In this document: piece after piece, positions 17,548-26,839 of the stretch
How positions within the stretch are numbered: the stretch's first letter is position 1
Layout: the number at the start of each line of letters is the position of its first letter
From: Lewinellaceae bacterium
Lineage (GTDB): Bacteria; Bacteroidota; Bacteroidia; Chitinophagales; Saprospiraceae
Assembly: GCA_020636315.1 (NCBI GenBank)
Contig: JACJYA010000023.1
Location: 34,576-98,575 of the forward strand
Length of the DNA: 64,000 nucleotides
Direction of reading: 5' to 3'
Made by a program: the position numbers and the translations under genes
Notes under the pieces: model-generated
Seen by the model: the letters and a program-made list of their open reading frames with translations, nothing else
Databases searched by the model: none
Told to the model about the DNA's origin: nothing

Positions 17548-17966
17548 ATTGTTGATTTTTTGGGTTTAACTATTATCGAAAAGCAGTTGCCTTGATGACA
17601 AACTTCTCCTGTTATTTATAACAAATGAAACTGGCTGAAATATTAACGAATGGCGGGAATTCCGGCGAGAGGTTTTGGTTATCGGGTGACATAGCCCCGG
17701 CCTTTCTTTGGAAGGAGAAAAAAAAATGCCGGAGCTATGTATAGCAACTCCGGCACTTACCTATTACTCAAACTGTATTTTCCGTTTCTGTTGGAAATGC
17801 GCCAGGATTATCTGTCAGGTGCATTTCGAAGGCAAGTATAGTACAAATCGGACTTTCAGTCGTAGCAAATTATAATCTGGTCGTTATTTGAGCCTTTTCC
17901 GGTGGGCGAATGTCGCGCGGCTGTCAGTTGCCGGCAACCAGAAACTGCCGCCAACCATCAAAACGC
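17548..17966. other. Gene-free stretch upstream of the patatin gene
   Basis: It contains the amylase terminator at 17718-17755 and presumably the patatin promoter near 17550-17640, where no convincing TAnnTTTG element could be assigned. Otherwise nothing is seen. Confidence 0.4.
17718..17755 (-). terminator. Rho-independent terminator for the amylase transcript
   Basis: Read on the minus strand, TGCCGGAG and CTCCGGCA form an eight-base stem (plus strand 17727-17734 and 17748-17755), extended by partial pairing of CTAT/ATAG in the loop, followed at once by nine U residues (17718-17726). It lies about 210 bases after the amylase stop. Confidence 0.8.
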
Positions 17967-19394
17967 TCAAATGTTGGGCGACCAGACCGTATAGCTTTTT
18001 GGCGGGCATTGAATTTCTACCCAACCACCGCCCTGGGTAGTGGGGTACCAGTTGGAATGGCCGGTGAAGTCCTTGATTTGAGTGTTGTACCAGTTGGTGG
18101 GCACCCACCTTTGCAGCCAGTTGTCCGAATTGTTCAGATAAACGATCAGGCCCGGGCCGTTGTAGCCATTTCTGCGGGCTACATATTCATCGTTGTCGGC
18201 GTAGAGGATGGAGGTGGTCCCTGTTGCTTTGTTGTTGTGTATCCAGATGAGGTTGTTCAGCCGCTCTTTGTCCAGCCACTCCTCGTAATCACGGTAGAAA
18301 ATGGTGGGGTAACCTTCATGGGTTAGGATGTAGGCGTAGGCGAGCATTTTGTTCCAGATCTCATCGGTGTCGTGGTTGGCGACGAAGGTGACGGCCCTGA
18401 AGGGGTTTCTCTTCCACATCATGTCGTCGTAAAGGACGGAAAGGTTGTTCCCGTCGAAGGCGTCGTTCATTTTGTAATAACAGGCAAAATCGAAAACGCT
18501 GCTGTTGGCCTCATTGGCCCACCAGTTGAGGTAATCGACGTTGGAATCCCAGAGCTCGCCGACGGAGAAGCCGCCGACGTTGTTGTTCCATTCCCTCACG
18601 ACCCAGGGAGCGAAGCCTTTGACATAATCGAACCGCCAGCCGTCGAATCCGATGACGTTCTTGTAATATTTGCCTACGCCGTCGGATCTGTTCCACAGCC
18701 AGTCCTGGACATAGGGCACGTCGTGGCAGAGGTCGGGAAAACCGCCGAAGTAGCCCTCGTCATTGCTGTGCACCCAGTTGGAGTGGAAGTCGTGCTGAGA
18801 CCGCAGGAACTTTCCGGAAGCCACCTGGGTGAAGTCCGTCCAGGTGGAATCATTGGTATATTGGTTGTATTCCAGTTGGCCGCCGCTGTTGTGGTTGATC
18901 ACGATATCTGCATATACTTTCATGTTCTGGGCATGGGCTTCACTGATCAGGCCGGCCAGTTCGGCTTTCGACCCGAAGCGGGTTTCAACGGTCCCATTCT
19001 GGTTGTATTCTCCGAGGTCGAAATAATCGGTGGGGTCATACCCCATGGAGGAGGCGCCACTTTGGGCCTTGGAAACCGGGGGCAGCCAGACGGCTTCGAT
19101 GCCGGCACTGGACCAACTCTCAAGTTTGCTCGTAATGGTGTCCCACCAAACGCCGCCGGCCGGGGGGTCCCAGTAGAAGGCCTGCATCATCACTCCTCCG
19201 CCGGGGCCGCCGGAGAAGGTTCGGGTGGTAATCTCCTGCCCGTCGGTTTCCGTGCTGAATGGCGAACCGTCGTGCTGAGTGACATGGACGATATCGAGTT
19301 CGCGTTCTTCTGTGAGGGCGTCCTTCAGGTTGTCTTTTTTGCAGGAGAAAAGCGAAAGGGCAAGTAATACAAGGTAGGGCGTTAAGTTTTTCAT
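17967..19394 (-). CDS. Secreted alpha-amylase (GH13), lipoprotein
   Basis: 475 residues from the ATG at 19392-19394. An upstream in-frame start would add 44 residues in front of the lipoprotein signal and is rejected. The N-terminus MKNLTPYLVLLALSLFSCKK carries a lipobox, so the enzyme is probably outer-membrane anchored. GH13 signatures are present in order: DIVINHNSGG (region I), GFDGWRFDYVKGF with the nucleophile Asp (II), GELWDSN with the acid/base Glu (III) and FVANHDTDE (IV). The C-terminal beta domain is short. The enzyme hydrolyses internal alpha-1,4-glucan bonds. A broken gene for a membrane AraC regulator with starch-binding-like domains lies upstream on the same strand, which suggests regulation by glucans. 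No SusC/SusD pair is present in the window. Confidence 0.93.
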   Translation of the reverse strand: MKNLTPYLVLLALSLFSCKKDNLKDALTEERELDIVHVTQHDGSPFSTETDGQEITTRTFSGGPGGGVMMQAFYWDPPAGGVWWDTITSKLESWSSAGIEAVWLPPVSKAQSGASSMGYDPTDYFDLGEYNQNGTVETRFGSKAELAGLISEAHAQNMKVYADIVINHNSGGQLEYNQYTNDSTWTDFTQVASGKFLRSQHDFHSNWVHSNDEGYFGGFPDLCHDVPYVQDWLWNRSDGVGKYYKNVIGFDGWRFDYVKGFAPWVVREWNNNVGGFSVGELWDSNVDYLNWWANEANSSVFDFACYYKMNDAFDGNNLSVLYDDMMWKRNPFRAVTFVANHDTDEIWNKMLAYAYILTHEGYPTIFYRDYEEWLDKERLNNLIWIHNNKATGTTSILYADNDEYVARRNGYNGPGLIVYLNNSDNWLQRWVPTNWYNTQIKDFTGHSNWYPTTQGGGWVEIQCPPKSYTVWSPNI

Positions 19395-19512
19395 CGTTTT
19401 GCTGGTCTGGTTTGTTTTAGTGGATTTGGAAAGATCAGTTGGATCACAGTGCAATATTATCCAAGGTGACGAAAATATTCGCCGCAGATTATAATCTGAA
19501 ACATGATTTACA

Positions 19513-19729
19513 GGATTTTTTTGCAACTATTCAGCATCATCGAAGCAGACGGCAGAAAATGCCCTGTTTTGCCCCAACCCTGAAGGGTGACAGCGCATTT
19601 TCTGCCTTTGCTCCCTTTGCACCGTCGCCGGAGCAGCTTCGGCGCATAGGCGACAGGGCCGGGGCAGACAAAGGTAGAAAATGTGCTTTCCCGTTGATGC
19701 TGAATAGTTACGGATTTTTTTGAAACTAT
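19513..19729. repeat. Palindromic element with flanking imperfect direct repeats
   Basis: ACTATTCAGCATCA (19526-19539) is the exact reverse complement of 19695-19708, and an inner pair CATTTTCTGCCTTTG/CAAAGGTAGAAAATG is nearly complementary. An 18-base direct repeat with one mismatch (GGATTTTTTTG-AACTAT) starts at 19513 and again at 19712. No protein is encoded. It fills most of the gap between the amylase and the AraC sensor gene and looks like a small dispersed palindromic element. Confidence 0.55.
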
Positions 19730-19790
19730 CAGGAAAGAAGGGGCCTTTTGACAAAGATTCCGGGGATTAGGCAGAAAGGACAGAAAACCC

Positions 19791-19833
19791 GGAAACCCAG
19801 AAACCAGAAACCAGAAACCAGAAACCAAAAACC
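19791..19833. repeat. Short tandem repeat, unit AGAAACC
   Basis: Four perfect copies of the seven-base unit lie at 19799-19826, with a variant copy on each side. The array is 23 bases from the stop of the AraC sensor gene. Confidence 0.75.
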
Positions 19834-19855
19834 CTCCCAGGCTTTATAAGGGAGT

Positions 19856-21709
19856 TCACTCCGCCACTTCTTTGAGGTATTCCCGTGGGGTGCAGTTTTC
19901 CAGTTTCTTGAAAGAGCGGTTGAAAGCCGATTTGGAGTTGAAACCGACGATAAAGGCGATGGCGAGCAGGGTATGGTTCTGATATTCTTCCTGTTGGGCG
20001 AGGCGCTTAAATTCCTCGATGCGGTAGGAATTGATGAAGTCATTGAAGTTCATTCCATATCCTTCATTAATGACTCTGGACAGGGAGTGTGGCGTGGTGT
20101 CCGCCATATTTGCCAGGGCATTGAGGCTGATACCGGGGTTGCGATAGGGCTGTTTTTTTTGCATTGAGGCTTCGAGCCGTTCTTTGATCTCCTGCATTTC
20201 CTCACTGCCCATGGAATCTGCTTTTTTCTTTTTTCTTCCTGCCCTTCTTCAGACGGGGGTATCTGGGGGCGGGAGCTTGAATATCTCAGGTTGCCGCATG
20301 GTGTAGCAGCCGAGGAAAAAAGGCGGTCAGGGAGAACGCCACCCACAGGGTGTCAGTGGTTTTTCTGTAATGAAGCTCATATCCTGCTCCAGAAGGAGAA
20401 ACCGCCCTGATCAGGTAGGTGGCGTACCAGATGATGTCAGGCAGGCGAACTTGAGCCACATGACCACCCGCAGGAATTCAAGGTTGGGCTCTGAAAGCGT
20501 GAGTGTCTTCGGATTCCCGTTCGTATTGTTTTATGGTCCGCCGGCAAAGGAACCAGTATATGCAATTGAAAACGAGGGCAAAACCACCTGACCAGGCAAA
20601 AAAACTTTGAACTCCTGGTTGACTACTTTGGCGATGAACTCCTCTCTGGGCATCAGGAAAAGAGGAAGATAAAGGGCAACCTGGAGCAGGAACGGAATGA
20701 AATGCCACCAGCTGATCCCCAGCTTGTCCTTACTGGGAGACCTCAACAGGCGGTTGATATAGAGTAAAAAGACAGGGGCATAGGTGAAATAAATGAAATC
20801 GGGCAGCACCAATAACAGGCGGGGTATCCGGTTGAAAATATCCCGGTCATAAGTTGATACCCTTCCCGCCAGGGCAAGGGAAAGCAGGAGCAGTAAAGGC
20901 CAGACAACACGCGATTACTGCCCGGTTGTTGTTCTGCAGGGTATTGATACCAGGATCAGCAGCAATCCCTGGAAGGCAGCCAGCAGTAATAAGAAGGTAT
21001 AAAAGTTGATGGGGTTGCCGGTACCAGGTCTTCCCAGGATTCTACGGTGGCTATTACCCCGGAAGGAGCCTGTTCTCCGAGGATAAACTGGCGGTTGACC
21101 CGTGCTTTACCGCCGTTACGCCTTCCTTCGATGGTCTCCCAACTGCCGCGGGTGAATTTGTAGAAAGTGGTATCCTCCATGAGCGGAATACGCACCTTAT
21201 AGGTTCCATCTTCCTGTTCTTCCAGCAGATAGTCAGGGTCGCCGGGATGCCAGTCGTTGAAACTGCCTACGGCATAGAGAGAAGCGTCCGGAGGGTATTG
21301 TCCGGCACCTTTTCCACCGTGATGGTACCAGCCATACCGGGAGTTGACAGGCAGGTCATCCCAGCTCAGTATTTTGAGCCATACCGTATCACTTTGTCCA
21401 TCGTAATGGCGGTTGGGAACAAACTGGTAAAAGGCATTGGTTTCAACTTTTTCCCATGCGCCTCGGGTGGCCTTTGTACTCGAAAATGCTGCCGGTGGGG
21501 AAGGTTCAGGGTGAGAAAGAAACTACCGGATCCATCCTTCCGGAACGAATAATCCGGGTTTCAGGTTCCCAGTTGTTGAAAGCACCGCTGAGGAATAGGG
21601 AATCCGAATCCGGGGTATTGGGCGGAAGGGTTTCAATAATAAAGGTAACCTGGGCACTCATAGCCAGTGCCAGCAGAAAGCATCCCACAACGGCTAAGCT
21701 TTTTCGCAT
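19856..21709 (-). pseudogene. Membrane AraC-type regulator with two starch-binding-like domains (frameshifted)
   Basis: Joining minus-strand frames gives one protein. It starts MRKSLAVVGCFLLALAMSAQ (signal peptide, ATG at 21707-21709). Two related beta domains follow, with LFLSGAFNNWEPE then YKATRGAWEKVE, and LYAVGSFNDWHPGD then YKFTRGSWETIE, as in CBM20/48-like starch- or glycogen-binding folds. Next comes a multi-pass membrane region (FYTFLLLLAAFQGLLLILVS, DFIYFTYAPVFLLYINRLL, FIPFLLQVALYLPLFLM). The C-terminal AraC DNA-binding domain (19856-20212, ISLNALANMADTTPHSLSRV and SKSAFNRSFKKLENCTPREY) is intact in one frame. Several single-base shifts break the rest, like all genes in the next 10 kb, so the gene may be functional in the real genome. 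Its neighbour is the alpha-amylase on the same strand. Confidence 0.75.
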
Positions 21710-21900
21710 AGGTCATTGGTCCGTTCCGGCTAAAATTAAGCATTAAATGGCAAGCAGAGCGGGAAGTGGTGCTAAAAGTCACCGGCTTTATTGCTATCAG
21801 TCATTAATCTGCTATTTTCCAATACTTAACTTAATGGGCGAAAGATCCAGAAAGAGGCGGCGCCCCGCCATCTTTGTTTGTTTAATGAAACAAGAACGTT

Positions 21901-22235
21901 ATGTACCTCTACGTTGAATTGTGGAGCCAAAGCCCGAATGGAATAACCTGCCTTGTGAACAGCGGGAAGAATTTCTTTCCATACTTGCTCCGGGCGTAAA
22001 CCGGATGAAAGGTACCTTAAAGCCGAATTGGTGGGATTTGCCGTATGTGATGAAGCCGCGCCGCTGGATTCGGAATATCGCTATCTGGTAGTGGAAACTG
22101 CCCAATCGTACCATGTTCACATGCTGGAAAAAAAGCGCGGTGCAGGAAGAGGGCTGAAATTACTTTGACATCACCAATGCCAGGGGCAAGGTGATCTCCG
22201 TCAATGATTTCGTCGGCGATATGGTCAAAGTATAA
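21901..22235 (+). pseudogene. DUF6616-like protein gene (frameshifted)
   Basis: The start MYLYVELW is in one frame; EPKPEWNNLPCEQREEFL, ELVGFAVCDE with SEYRYLVV, and YFDITNARGKVISV are in others. Together they make a protein of about 110 residues resembling the DUF6616 family, whose function is unknown. The breaks are single-base gains or losses at short runs, for example an extra A in the run near 22130 and a lost G in ATGGTTCAC near 22110. The amino-acid sequence between breaks is well preserved. Confidence 0.6.
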
Positions 22236-22282
22236 AGCATAGGCTGTTTCCGCCTGAGAACTTGTTATCGTTTGCAGTGTGA

Positions 22283-22483
22283 AGTTCTGACGGGAATCTA
22301 CAGGGTTATGTTGTCTTCCTTGTCGGCAAGGTGGATGATGTCGTCCAGATGTTCGGTATTGATTACCATTACGCCTCCATCAGCCGCGGACTGATCGATA
22401 CCCGCGACATCGTTTACTTCCTTTCTCTCATCGCCTTATTCATTATGATGACGGTGGTTTCTCTGGAGCGGAGGAAGTGGTAG
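22283..22483 (+). pseudogene. gldF: C-terminal fragment of gldF (gliding-motility ABC permease)
   Basis: Only the last 60 or so codons are present. They read FGIDYHYASISRGLIDTRD then IVYFLSLIALFIMM and end RRKW, which matches the C-terminus of GldF. Full-length GldF is about 240 residues with six membrane helices; about 180 residues are missing and the DUF6616-like gene lies directly upstream. GldF and GldG form part of an ABC transporter tied to gliding. Here the order gldF-gldG is kept, so the truncation is more likely a deletion or misassembly than transfer. Confidence 0.65.
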
Positions 22484-22576
22484 GGAGGAGGAAAGGTGTA
22501 AAGGTGGAAAGGTGCCGGAGCTTCCGGGACGCTTCTCTTTTACACCCTTACACCCTAATATCCAGAACAGAAAACA

Positions 22577-24302
22577 ATGAGCAATATGAAAAACAGGAAA
22601 TTACAATCGCTGCTTCAGCTGGGGCTGTTTGCAGGAGTATTGTTATTTCTGAATATCCTGGCCAATGCGCGGATTAACGGCAGGGCACTTTATGGAAGCC
22701 TGGACCTGACCGAGGAAAAGCGCTATACCCTGACCGATGCTACCCGCAATCTGCTTGAAGGCCTGGATGATGTGGTTTTCATCAAGGTGTTGCTGGAGGG
22801 GATTTCCCGGCGGGCTTCAAACGGCTGCAGGCGGCAACCCGCGACGTTCTCGATGACTTCCGCTCCGCTTCCGGGTATGTGGAATACGAATTTGAAGATC
22901 CGGGAGCCGGAACCACAGAACAGATCAATAAGCGCAGAGAGCAGTTGTCAAAAGACGGGATCAACCCGGTCAACCTTCGGGTAAAGGGAGTTGAGGGGAC
23001 TTCTGAGAAACTGATCTACCCCTACGCCATTATTTATTATAAGAACCGGGAGTTTACGATCAACCTGCTGGAAAATGAGGTCCCGGGTGTGCCTCCCGAA
23101 GTTACCCTGAACAATTCTGTCGGCTTCTGGAATACAAACTGGCTAATGCCATTCAAAAGCTGCAGCTGTCCCGCAAGCCGAATATCCTCTTTACGGAGGG
23201 TCAGGGAGAGTTGAGCCCTATGGAGACGGCCAGCCTGGAAAAAAGTCGCTTCGCGAGTTCTATGAGACGGGACGGGTTTATCTCGACAGCGTGGTCAGTA
23301 TCGGGCAGGATACCTCGGTGCTCATTATTGCCAAACCCACCCTACTTTCTCGGAAAGGAACAAGTTCAAGATAGACCAATACGTGATGAACGGAGGGAAA
23401 GTACTCTGGCTGCTGGATAAGGTGGTGGCCGTCAACCTTGACAGCCTGCGCGGTACCGGAAGAGCTATTACCCCAACGAGTACGCCCTCAACCTGGATGA
23501 CCTTTTGTTCAAGTACGGTATAAGGATACAGCCCGACCTGGTCCTGGATATGCAGTGTTCCACCATTCCGCTGGCAACCGGGCTGGTGGGCAATGCTCCG
23601 CAGTTCGATTATTTTCGTTACCCCTATCACCTGGTCGTCACTCCCGCAGTCCAACCATCCGGTGGTTAAGAGCCTGGGCGCCGTCAACCTGCTGTACGCC
23701 AGTTCGATCGATACCGATATAAAAACCAGGACGGATGTGGAGAAACCGTATTGCTTCGTTCTTCACCCAATACCCGGGTACAGTTGATCCCTGTGGAAAT
23801 GAATTTTGATTTTCTCCGCTACGATCTGGACCCGAGTAAATTTAACCAGGAACCAAGGGCGCTGGCTATACTCTGGATGGCGTATTCCTTCCATGTATGA
23901 AAACCGGGTCTCTGAAAGCATGCTCGATGGTATCCGGCAACTGGGCATGGAATTCAGGGCTCAAAGTGAGCCAACGAGGATGATCGTTGTATCGGACGGG
24001 GATGTACAAGAATAAGGTCAACCTCAAAAACCAGTCGTTCAGCCCCTGGGCTACAATGAGTTCGACCGCTACCTGTTTGCCAACAAAGACCTGCTGATGA
24101 ATGCCGTTGAATTCCTGCTGGATAATAAGGGGGGATAGGATACCTGGGGTAAGGATGTTCGCCTTCGCCTTTTGGATACCGTAAAGGCCAAGGAGGAAAC
24201 CGCCTTCTGGCAGTTGTTCAACATCAGTACTGCCGCTGGCCTTTCCTGCTGGCTTTCGGGGTGTTTTACAACTGGGTGAGAAGGAGGCGGTTTGCGCGTT
24301 AG
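22577..24302 (+). pseudogene. gldG: gldG, gliding-motility ABC transporter auxiliary protein (frameshifted)
   Basis: Reassembled across frames the product is about 570 residues, the normal GldG length. It starts MSNMKNRKLQSLLQ with an N-terminal membrane helix (LGLFAGVLLFLNILANA) and the typical LDLTEEKRYTLTDATRNLL. It continues through EYEFEDPGAGTTEQINKRRE, PYAIIYYKNREFTINLLEN, NILFTEGQGELSPMETAS, WLLDKV, HPVVKSLGAVNLLYASSID and NRVSESMLDGIRQLGMEFR, and ends with a C-terminal membrane helix (LAFLLAFGVFYNWVRRRRFA). It contains an ABC-type uncharacterised periplasmic domain. At least eight single-base indels or stops interrupt the frame. It follows the gldF fragment by 93 bases. Confidence 0.78.
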
Positions 24303-24396
24303 GGGGAGGTGGATTGCTGGATTGCTGGATAGATTGTTATATTGTTGATGTTGAGGGGTTTAAATGAAGTTTGAAAACTAAAAGAAAAGACAAAAG

Positions 24397-25429
24397 ATGA
24401 ACCGGACACTAATACTTTTGATAGCCTTTCTGCTCCTGGGTGGGGGGGTATTCTGGTACTTCAGCCAGGGAGAAGATGAGAAAACCACACTACTAAGCGC
24501 CGACCGTACCTTTGCAGTTGAGGACATCAACCAGGTATATAAGATATTTATTGCCGACCGGCGAGGAGAGCGTACGACTCTGGAACGCCGGGACGGATAC
24601 TGGCTTTACAATGGCCAATACAAGGCCTTACCTTCGGTGATGAGAAACCGCTGCTCGATGCCATCGCCCGGGTGCAGATCAAGTACAAGCCCCGCAGGCA
24701 GCTGTAGAGTCGATGGTGGAGTCCCTGGCTACTGAGGGCATGAAGGTGGAATTGTACGATAAAGACGGAGGGCTCCTCAAAGCCTATTACGTGGGCGGTT
24801 CCACTTCGGATGAGCGGGGAACTTATATGATCATGGAAGGCGCCGAGCAGCCTTATGTACCCACCTTCCGGCCTGGGAGGGTAACCTGAGTGTTCGTTTC
24901 CGCCGTTACGGTGATGAATGGCGGGACAAAACTCTTTTCTCCGAGGAGGTGGATAACATTCAATCGGTCTCCATCGAGTACCCCAAACAGCGCAACCAGT
25001 CGTTTATCCTGGAAGATACGCCCGATGGTTATGAGGTGCGCCCGTTTTACGATATAACCCCCAGGATCCGCCGCCCCTTCCGGAAGGGGAGCGCAGAGGC
25101 CTTCCTGGTCAATTTTGAAAGCGTGGGGGCAGAGGCTTTTCGCTTAATTACGACGGCAGGGACTCCATCTCACAACTGGTGCCGTTCAGCATTATCACCC
25201 TGATCAATAAGCAGGAGATACCACCCAGGTTAAGCTTCATCCTATTATTCCGGAAAATGTCATTGCCCAGGATGCCAAATCCGGAGATTACGTCATTTAC
25301 AGCAGTGAGATCGAGCGCTATTTCGCCGACCTCAACGGGAAGGATTTCCTGCTTGCCCAGCACCTTGTGCTGGAAAAATTGTTCTGGGGATACGGCTCCT
25401 TTTTTGAGAAAAACGATTTGTTGAACTGA
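24397..25429 (+). pseudogene. DUF4340 domain protein (frameshifted)
   Basis: The product begins with a membrane anchor (LILLIAFLLLGGGVFWYFSQ) and continues FAVEDINQVYKIFIADRRGE, TTLERRDGYWLYNGQYK, then in other frames VESLATEGMKVELYDKDG, GTYMIMEGAEQPYV, VRFRRYGDEWRDKTLFS, IQSVSIEYPKQRNQSFILE and IYSSEIERYFADLNGKDFL. This is the DUF4340 pattern of exported beta-rich repeats. It lies directly behind gldG, a frequent arrangement in Bacteroidota, which suggests but does not prove a link to the GldFG transporter. Several single-base shifts break it, and the missing frame can be followed throughout. Confidence 0.7.
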
Positions 25430-25442
25430 TGTCGTGAGGAAA

Positions 25443-26685
25443 ATGAAAAAGCGGTTCTGTTCTCCTGTTCCATTCTGGCTGCTCTGCTGCTGCTGAGCGT
25501 GACTATTCCGGAGCGCTGGGGGTTCTTTACCACCGGCGGATCAACAGGATGGCGGCCTTTACCCTGCCCCCGGAAATGATCGGTTTTTTTAAAAAGAACA
25601 TCGAATTCATAACGGAGCATGCCGTTGACCCCGATAAACGCCGGTATGCCACCCGGCATGAGGCCGTCCGGCATTACATTGATATTGACCACTGGGGGTG
25701 TATCCATTCCCTGAGGTGCCCCGTGAGTGGACGGAGGCGCTGATGAAATTCACTGAAGTGGGCGTGTTGCCCTCAAGTGGGGATACCCTCCGGCTCCGGC
25801 GGGATACTGTCAACAAGCAGGTGTTCATTACGCTGGACTACCAGGGGAATAAGTTGTCTGCGCCTTATGCTTCAGCCTACCGGGAATTCTTCGAACAACA
25901 CATTAAACCACAATACTACGAAGACAACTGGGCCATAGATTGCGATGCGCTCGGCGCTCTGTTCACCTGGAACCCGGAAGCCTGGACTGCCGCTCCGCCT
26001 ACGCCGTCGATCATTTTTCGGAGTATGGCATAGTCCCTTATCACCTGCTTCAGATGCAATACCGGCTGACGGAAGCCTTCCGGCAGAAAGACCAGGGGCG
26101 CATCCTGCGGCTGGCGGCCGAGATGGGCCATTACATCGGCGATGCCCACGTTCCTTTACATACCACTGAGAATTATAACGGTACCAGCTCACCGGCCAGG
26201 TGGGTATCCATGCGTTCTGGGAGAGCCGCATTCCCGAGCTGTTTGCCGATGAGCAATACGATTTTTTCGTCGGCAGGGCAGAGTACATCAGTGACCCTGC
26301 TACTTTTTTCTGGAAGGCCGTCCTGGACAGCCACCGGCTACTGGATAGCGTTTTAATCATTGAGCGGGAGCTCAGTGAAACCTATCCCGAAGACAAGCAA
26401 TTCTGTTATGAAGAACGCCTTTACTGAACCATCCGCATTCAATGTACGGAGTACGCCGCTGCTTATCACCGGCGGCTTTCCGGAATGGTGGAAGCGCGCA
26501 TGAGGGCATCCGTTCACGCCATTGGCAGCAGTTGGTACACTGCCTGGGTGGATGCTTACCAGCCGGTTTTACCCGCTTTTGAGCGGTATGAGCCCACTGT
26601 GGTGGAGCGCCGGGAGTGGGAAGGCCTCGGGCAGCAGGACAGGGGAGGAGAGGCGAAAGGCCACTTACCCCATGAAAATGAATGA
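25443..26685 (+). pseudogene. Zinc-dependent phospholipase C / S1-P1 nuclease-like protein (frameshifted)
   Basis: The reassembled product is about 410 residues. It begins with a membrane or signal segment (MKKR plus LLSCSILAALLLLSV) and then WGFF with an H-R-x-I-N motif near RRINRMAAFTLPPEMIGF. Further recognisable parts are EAVRHYIDIDHWG, SEYGIVPYHLLQMQYRLTEA, LAAEMGHYIGDAHVPLHTT and GIHAFWESRIPELF. The spaced His and Asp residues are the metal ligands of the zinc phospholipase C/S1-P1 fold. An exported hydrolase is likely; whether it cleaves lipid or nucleic acid cannot be told. At least four frame breaks occur. It starts 13 bases after the DUF4340 gene and is probably co-transcribed. Confidence 0.68.
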
Positions 26686-26802
26686 GCAGTCAGTCTGAAC
26701 ACCCTGGTTTTCCTCGATTCAGGCCTCACTTTGTAACCTGGGGTAACCTTCCTGCGTTTAGGTAAATGAACGGGCGGGTTTTTTTTCGATCCCTTTTTTC
26801 AT

Positions 26803-26810
26803 TAGATTTG
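26803..26810 (+). promoter_or_regulatory. Candidate -7 element for the caspase gene
   Basis: TAGATTTG matches the Bacteroidota TAnnTTTG -7 consensus and lies 30 bases before the ATG at 26840. The expected upstream TTTG is replaced by a T-rich run at 26779-26786. Confidence 0.35.
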
Positions 26811-26839
26811 AGAGGAAAAGTTCGCCCAAACCCAATATC

